From positions 22,050,001 to 22,114,000 of the forward strand of contig OZ005606.1 of the NCBI GenBank assembly GCA_963930655.1: a stretch of DNA of 64,000 nucleotides, written 5' to 3'. The notes beneath the pieces were generated by a model. It was not told the origin of the DNA. It worked only from the letters and a program-made list of their open reading frames with translations, and did not search any database. The number at the start of each line of letters is the position of its first letter. Position 1 is the stretch's first letter. Position numbers and translations under genes: made by a program. This document shows positions 59,801-64,000 of the stretch, piece by piece. The DNA is from Myrica gale (Eukaryota > Streptophyta > Magnoliopsida > Fagales > Myricaceae).

Positions 59801-60614
59801 GCATAATTTAGGGAACCATACACTGATGGTAAAGCAGCAAGGACTTCACCAAGTATTTGAAAACAAGTGTCCCATTCTCCCTTAACGTTCCACCAAACAC
59901 GATTTGAGTCTTTTACTTGGCAATTATCAGTCAAGACCAAATAAGGCCTAATTCAATTAACAGAATTACAATTTTTCTTCGCTTGCATTTCACTTTGCAT
60001 GATGCAATCCACCACTGCACATGAAATTCACATTGCCTTTTTGTTTACTTCTCTTTTTTCCAAATGCGTGGCATTAAAAATTGTTAACTCCCATCAAATT
60101 TTCCCTGGACAGAAAAAAGAATAACATTTCCTCTCTTACTAAACAGATATTTTCAGGATTGTTATTTTTTTTTTCTGATAAGTAAGGCAATCTTATTAAA
60201 GAAAAAGAAGGAGACAGTACAAGAGACTACACTGACATCTACAAAAGCATACAAGCTAAAAAACTGAGAAAATCCGGAAAATCCACAAAAGGACTGTGTT
60301 ATTATTACACAATGAAATGCTTAAATTTGTCAGATCCGTATCTAACACCAAAACGCAACCTTTCTTTGTTGGGATTATATATTACAATTCTCTTCTAATT
60401 AGCTATCAGACAAATGTAAGATAAATCAAAATTAAGGAGAAAACCTGTAGAGGACGTCGAAATTAACAGCTGCACGAGCGTGACCAAGGTGGCTGAGGTC
60501 ATAGGCCGTGACGCCACAGACATACATGCTAACATGCCCCGGCACATGTGACTTGAAGATCTCCTTCTGCTGAGTCATCGAGTTGTACACCCGAAATTCC
60601 TCCTCCTTTGCCAT
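47896..60614 (-). CDS. Cysteine-tRNA ligase, cytosolic type
   Basis: A class I aminoacyl-tRNA synthetase that charges tRNA-Cys for translation. Minus-strand exons in order: 60614-60445, 59336-59273, 53280-53119, 52079-51909, 51829-51548, 51443-51318, 48787-48557, 48412-48296 and 48201-47896. All are GT-AG and in phase, encoding 542 residues. The signature HLGH is at 42-45 and KMSKS at 270-274. Zinc-ligand candidates are C33, C213 (GWHIEC) and the HHENE block at 238-242. The helical anticodon-binding part follows ([17 protein letters not shown]) and ends with ETIWRP. The start ATG (60612-60614) sits in a good gggATGG context, and no transit peptide precedes YVCGVTAYD, so it is cytosolic rather than organellar. 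A roughly 40-residue Pro/Glu-rich tail extends past the usual end. Introns 1, 2 and 6 carry LINEs, and intron 2 also a SINE. Confidence 0.95.
49201..49859 (-). pseudogene. LINE zf-RVT C-terminal fragment
   Basis: The minus strand reads [20 protein letters not shown], then a [20 protein letters not shown] block, [17 protein letters not shown], and [15 protein letters not shown] before a stop at 49201. The frame shifts near 49510-49525. It matches the equivalent region of the ARG1 LINEs. Confidence 0.8.
49860..50571 (+). pseudogene. LINE endonuclease fragment (inverted half)
   Basis: The frame at 49861-50475 has [52 protein letters not shown] and [16 protein letters not shown], the C-terminal half of an exonuclease-endonuclease-phosphatase domain. 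The ORF2 linker ([20 protein letters not shown]) follows. A stop at 50475 is followed by about 95 bases of recognisable LINE sequence, after which homology ends. Confidence 0.8.
53711..53725. repeat. SINE target-site duplication, left copy
   Basis: gattacacagaaaaa, identical to 53927-53941. Confidence 0.85.
53726..53926 (-). mobile_element. tRNA-derived SINE in CARS intron 2
   Basis: About 200 bp lies between perfect 15 bp direct repeats (53711-53725 and 53927-53941). Read on the minus strand, the head has an A-box-like TGGTGTGGTGG (53911-53901). About 33 bases further comes a B-box-like AGTTCGAGCCC (53868-53858), the internal Pol III promoter layout of tRNA-derived SINEs. A GC-rich body (gggccagggggccggggttt) and a 3' end in T/A-rich sequence follow. 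I could not assign a named family. Confidence 0.75.
53927..53941. repeat. SINE target-site duplication, right copy
   Basis: gattacacagaaaaa, identical to 53711-53725. Confidence 0.85.
54650..58193 (-). pseudogene. LINE ORF2 (endonuclease-RT) pseudogene
   Basis: The start ATG at 58193 opens [17 protein letters not shown]. Endonuclease motifs QETKMF and [19 protein letters not shown] follow at 58100-57700. Reverse transcriptase runs from [18 protein letters not shown] (about 56830) through [10 protein letters not shown] and [10 protein letters not shown] (about 56290). [13 protein letters not shown] lies at about 56130. The zf-RVT end lies at 55600-54650 ([36 protein letters not shown]). At least five disruptions are seen, near 57440, 56810, 56280, 56080 and 55010, so it is inactive, but it is the least decayed ORF2 in the window. 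Confidence 0.88.
58177..58566 (-). pseudogene. LINE ORF1 C-terminal tail
   Basis: The open minus-strand frame contains [20 protein letters not shown] and [12 protein letters not shown], matching the ORF1 tail at 23380-23805. It ends in TAG at 58177-58179, overlapping the start of ORF2 by 17 bases. The element is truncated upstream. Confidence 0.75.
60167..60296 (-). mobile_element. Very short LINE 3' end in CARS intron 1
   Basis: About 130 bp. On the minus strand it reads the last ORF2 residues ([16 protein letters not shown]), a 3' UTR with cttgtactgtc and aataagattgcc, and cttacttatcag followed by poly(A). It is flanked by tgttatt at 60160-60166 and 60297-60303, a probable 7 bp target duplication. 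A severely 5'-truncated copy of the same family. Confidence 0.8.
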
Positions 60615-62014
60615 CCCACCTACACAATTCACTCTTTTTCCCTCTCCCTTCCACTCCGACTTATCTGCCTCTGCAATTCAGAAAATGATGATTACTATAA
60701 ATTGGGATTTCCTGTTTACTAAATTCTCTATTTAGCCTGGATTTGCATTTCCCTTAACTACTTATCTATCCATCTTGTGAGAACCTGAGATGCCGTATGG
60801 CCTATTCACAAAAGAAATGCCATTGGCCTACTTGGAGACTCGACATCTACGGCCTCCGAATTTCTATCGACAAAACCCTGTACCCTATGTATCAGAACCT
60901 TAGTTTTTTCTCCCTATCAATTTATTTTCCCTTCTACTACACCCTAAAAAATAGAGAAAAAGATATCAGAAATAACTTAATCAAATGTGTGCGTGGTGTG
61001 TATGTGCGTTTTGAGGTGGGTGGTGGTGCGGTGCCGTCTATGAATACCGTGCGTGGCGGTGCGACGAACGTCCCAAGAGTACCGTGATAGCTCTCGTGGA
61101 AGACGCTGTGGCGGAGCCCTTAGTTGGTTCAGCGCGAGACAAGCGAGGCTCTGGTAGTCGGGAACGCAGGGGCGGCGCAGGTAACGGGTGGTGCAGTGAG
61201 CTGTGAAAGTGAGGCGTACGTGGTGTGTTTTTGTAGAAGAAGGGGCACGTTTGGCTAGAAGAATAGCTTGTTCAGGTTTAACAATACCTTTGTTTGGATA
61301 TAAAACTACACACCAAAAGTCGCTCGATGCATGGACAGTGCACAGTGCAATTCTCTTCTGATGGATCTCAATAGCCGTATTGAAAATTTATTTGATTGCT
61401 GTGAGGTTAAAATTTTAGGTTTACTAGTGGTTAAAAAAATTAATATATTTTATCAGTCGGTGAAAAAGTGAAGAGAAAAGATTTTATTGAATATTATAAT
61501 AAAAATAATAATTTGATAGAGGAGAGAGATTGTTTTGTAAATTTTTTAATTAGGTCCAAAATTTTGAATGACACTCATACACTGATAAGATTGCCAGTTT
61601 GAAGCCTAGTATGAGAATTGTATTAGTTTGGAATCTTTATTACATATTGGTTTTCGTGACAGATTGAATTGAAGTTAACGTGTTTTTTTATTGTTAAAAT
61701 TTTGGATACGAGAGTTAGTGAATAAATAGAGAGAGAATATTTAAATTAATATTATAATAAAAATAAATAATTTGATAGAGATAGCGAGATTATTTTATAA
61801 TTTAAAGACCTCTTGAGATTTTTATTATACATAGGGATTGGAAAAATAAGCTTTTATCGTATAATGCTATTAAAATAAATTTTTTAAAAAAACTTAATTT
61901 TTGGTATTTCATGAGTTAATGGATGTTTTAGTACACATGCGTTTCAAACAAGCAATTTATCTGTGTACAATCCTTTGCTGCCTAGCCAATCAAAGTGAAA
62001 GTATGACGAAGTAA
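60615..62014. other. CARS upstream region
   Basis: The first 60 or so bases are probable CARS 5' UTR; I could not place a TATA box. A CpG-rich patch lies at 60985-61230. AT-rich repeated blocks at 61430-61570 and 61700-61810 share attataataaaaat and aataatttgatagag, suggesting two copies of one MITE-like repeat. Confidence 0.5.
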
Positions 62015-62148
62015 GATAGTGGGCCGAGTTCCTTGACTTGTCAAATTGAATATGATTGGGCTATTCCGGCCCAACATCATGGATAGTGGGCCGAGTTTCT
62101 TGACTTGTCAAATTGAGTAGGCTTGGGCTATACGGGCCCAACACCATG
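62015..62148. repeat. Two 67 bp tandem units with TGGGCC / GGCCCA palindromes
   Basis: gatagtgggccgagttccttgacttgtcaaattga starts at 62015 and, with small changes, at 62082. Each unit contains TGGGCC and an inverted ttgggc-N-gcccaa pair. TGGGCC/GGCCCA are site II elements bound by TCP factors in promoters of growth and translation genes (established). Placement 1.4 kb upstream of CARS makes a role there speculative. Confidence 0.75.
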
Positions 62149-62723
62149 GATACACTCCTGTGAGTAAGGGAGTAAGGGTTCTTCTTCCTTTTTCGGAAAG
62201 CTGGTGGGTCTGGGATTCATTCTTTAGAAGAGTCAAGGAAAGGTCTCTGTTCTCATAGCTTTTTATGAAACCCTTTGACTATCGACATTAACGAAGAATC
62301 GAGAAGTGCGTAATGCCTTGTTCTCCACTATATATTGCATCCACCCATGGACGTGAGGCATTAACATGGTGCCCGGCATAGCTATTGTATTAATAATTAA
62401 TCTGAGCTTTTGTTTTGAAAGAACATTCAATTTTCAAACCAATTACTGCACTTTCACTGGAATGGAACTAAAAATCCCAGTTCCAGACAAAAAATCTGTG
62501 AACAAATCGTGAAAAATCAAAACCCACCTCCACTATCTCCAAAACCCTGTGGAGAGTAGACAACGAACAAAAAATTAAAGCAAGAAAGAATCAACGACAA
62601 ACTCTACATGACTACAACAGCATGACCACACACGCCCAATACTATACTTCCTCTCTCTTTCTCTAGCTTTTGGTTTTTATGCAAATCCATGGCAAAAGCA
62701 CTTCTTTTTAATTGGTTCGGTTG

Positions 62724-63197
62724 CTAAATTGATTCCTGCCTCTGCATTTTCATCTCTTCGTAGAACCTCTGAATAAACCTCTCGGCCCTCTGATCAACCG
62801 AATCTTCTTCGCCACCCGAATCCAACGGCTCCAAGAACTGCTCTGCAGTGGCAGGAAAAGCAGGCAGAGCTCCAAACGTGTAATCTGAATCCCCTCCTCC
62901 GGCTGTCGAGCCACGTAAACATCTACAAAGAAGGAACATGGAATAGATATCTCGAAGGTTTCTGCTCTTGAAGTTTTTTCTGCGGTAATGAATGAGGGGA
63001 GTGCTTGAAGGAGAGAACTGGTACTCCTCAAGAAACCCGAAGTTATAATGCTTGAGAGGCTTGCACTTCTTGACCCTTCTCGATTTCTTAAGAAACATGA
63101 GTTTCGGAATGATGGGTTTTCTTATTTTGGCAACGAAAATGGGGAACTTGAAAAGATTCGAGGCCTTTTGGAGAATCGGCAGTCGTTTTCTGGGCAT
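62724..63197 (-). CDS. Small DUF761-domain protein
   Basis: A single-exon 157-residue protein with a true ATG at 63197 and a TAG stop at 62724-62726. The C-terminus DSVDQRAERFIQRFYEEMKM is the DUF761 signature, found at the end of many plant proteins, some annotated as cotton-fibre-expressed. The N-terminal half is basic (KPIIPKLMFLKKSRRVKK) followed by LKHYNFGFLEEYQFSPSSTP, a block shared by this subfamily. A weakly hydrophobic, cysteine-containing stretch (YSMFLLCRCL) could be a membrane contact. Function is unknown; no enzymatic motif is visible. It is convergent with nothing nearby and lies beyond the CARS promoter region on the same strand. Confidence 0.8.
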   Translation of the reverse strand: MPRKRLPILQKASNLFKFPIFVAKIRKPIIPKLMFLKKSRRVKKCKPLKHYNFGFLEEYQFSPSSTPLIHYRRKNFKSRNLRDIYSMFLLCRCLRGSTAGGGDSDYTFGALPAFPATAEQFLEPLDSGGEEDSVDQRAERFIQRFYEEMKMQRQESI

Positions 63198-64000
63198 TGT
63201 GTTGGAAGCCTAGGTGAAGCAAGAGAGGAAAGGGATTCAGTGACGAGCTCCTTTGTGCAGCAATAAAGGTTGCCTAGGGCTTTGGTTTGGCTTCGAAGGT
63301 TGGGTCAGGGGTAGGGAAGCTTTTAAGGAACAAAAAGGTCGATGATTTAAGCGCGGAGCTGATTTGCGGTGGCCCTGGTGGAGAGCGAAGCTGTAAAAAG
63401 GTAGTGTGGTTGGTGACTCGGTGGCTTTTTGGACTTGCATCGTAATCTAAAGCAAACTGAAGCTAGCTAGCCGTTATATCCCAGGTGGAGCTTGTTGCCA
63501 TGAGTTTTGAAGTTTGAACTTAAACTCTTGTTTATTAACGTATTTTTAGGTCATTTTTCTCTGATCTGGACCATTCGACTGGTCCAAGAATGCCACCGTG
63601 ATTTGTATTACCTACCATGTGATTGAATTTGGCAGACAATCGATTAGGAAAACATAAAGAATTAGGAAGAGAAGCGTCGATTGAATCGAGTTGGATCCAG
63701 AAATAACAGGGGTAATGGATTAAAGAGAAACAGTGTTTTATTTTATATATAATTAAAAAAAAAGACGTACAAATCAGGAGAACGACCATATTTTCAATTG
63801 TATAATATGAGGAAGCCAATTCAAGAGTGTAGGAGGATATAAATGAAAACCCTTTTAGTTTATGAATGAATCTTTTACTGAATTGATCGAACCATTTTTT
63901 TTTTAAGATGGACAAAGTTTTAGCAAAGAAATTAAGGTTAATGGCCTTTTTTGTGGTCAATTTTGTACCTAATTTATTTTATATCAACTTGTTCATTACA
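63198..64000. other. DUF761 gene upstream region
   Basis: It should contain the promoter. A ggatataacg sequence near 63475 (minus) is a possible but unconvincing TATA box. The minus-strand open frame 63535-63960 is AT-rich and unlike any known protein. Confidence 0.4.

Noticed and set aside
63535..63960. 141-residue minus-strand open frame
   Set aside because: Lys/Phe-rich composition expected of AT-rich DNA, no recognisable domain and poor start context.

Overview
The window is plant nuclear DNA. It has GT-AG introns, AT-rich intergenic sequence and plant-specific protein families, and the intact genes read most easily as eudicot proteins. The long introns filled with L1-type LINEs suggest a medium-to-large genome, perhaps a woody rosid; the species cannot be named from sequence alone. 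I found no prokaryotic system, CRISPR array, rRNA gene, convincing tRNA gene or organellar insertion.

Layout. (1) 1-9500, plus strand: the 3' fourteen exons of BRUTUS (BTS), the hemerythrin/RING iron-sensing E3 ligase; only the N-terminus lies outside the window. (2) 12897-27625, plus strand: a complete 11-exon ARG1 (DnaJ15) gene encoding 408 residues. It is stretched to about 15 kb by a 5'-inverted LINE in intron 6 and a roughly 6 kb LINE in intron 10. (3) 27626-36593: intergenic DNA with a 1.5 kb Mutator-like element carrying about 350 bp terminal inverted repeats, plus microsatellites. (4) 36711-37427, plus strand: an intronless C2H2 zinc-finger repressor of the ZFP6/GIS group. (5) 37428-47895: AT-rich intergenic DNA with a decayed hAT transposase, a foldback MITE and a 184 bp tandem duplication. 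(6) 47896-60614, minus strand: a complete nine-exon cytosolic cysteinyl-tRNA synthetase gene (542 residues) whose introns hold three LINE copies and a tRNA-derived SINE. (7) 62724-63197, minus strand: a small single-exon DUF761 protein.

The five genes are not a pathway cluster: iron homeostasis, gravitropism, trichome/hormone transcription control, translation, and an unknown role. What is striking is the transposon load. All five LINE copies I could recognise lie in introns of two conserved genes, all with their 3' ends in the host's sense orientation. Two have the inverted 5' segment typical of twin priming. In ARG1 intron 10 the LINE 3' end stops about 9 bases before the last exon, so the pyrimidine tract and probable branch point of that exon now appear to be LINE-derived. 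This is the most interesting point in the window.
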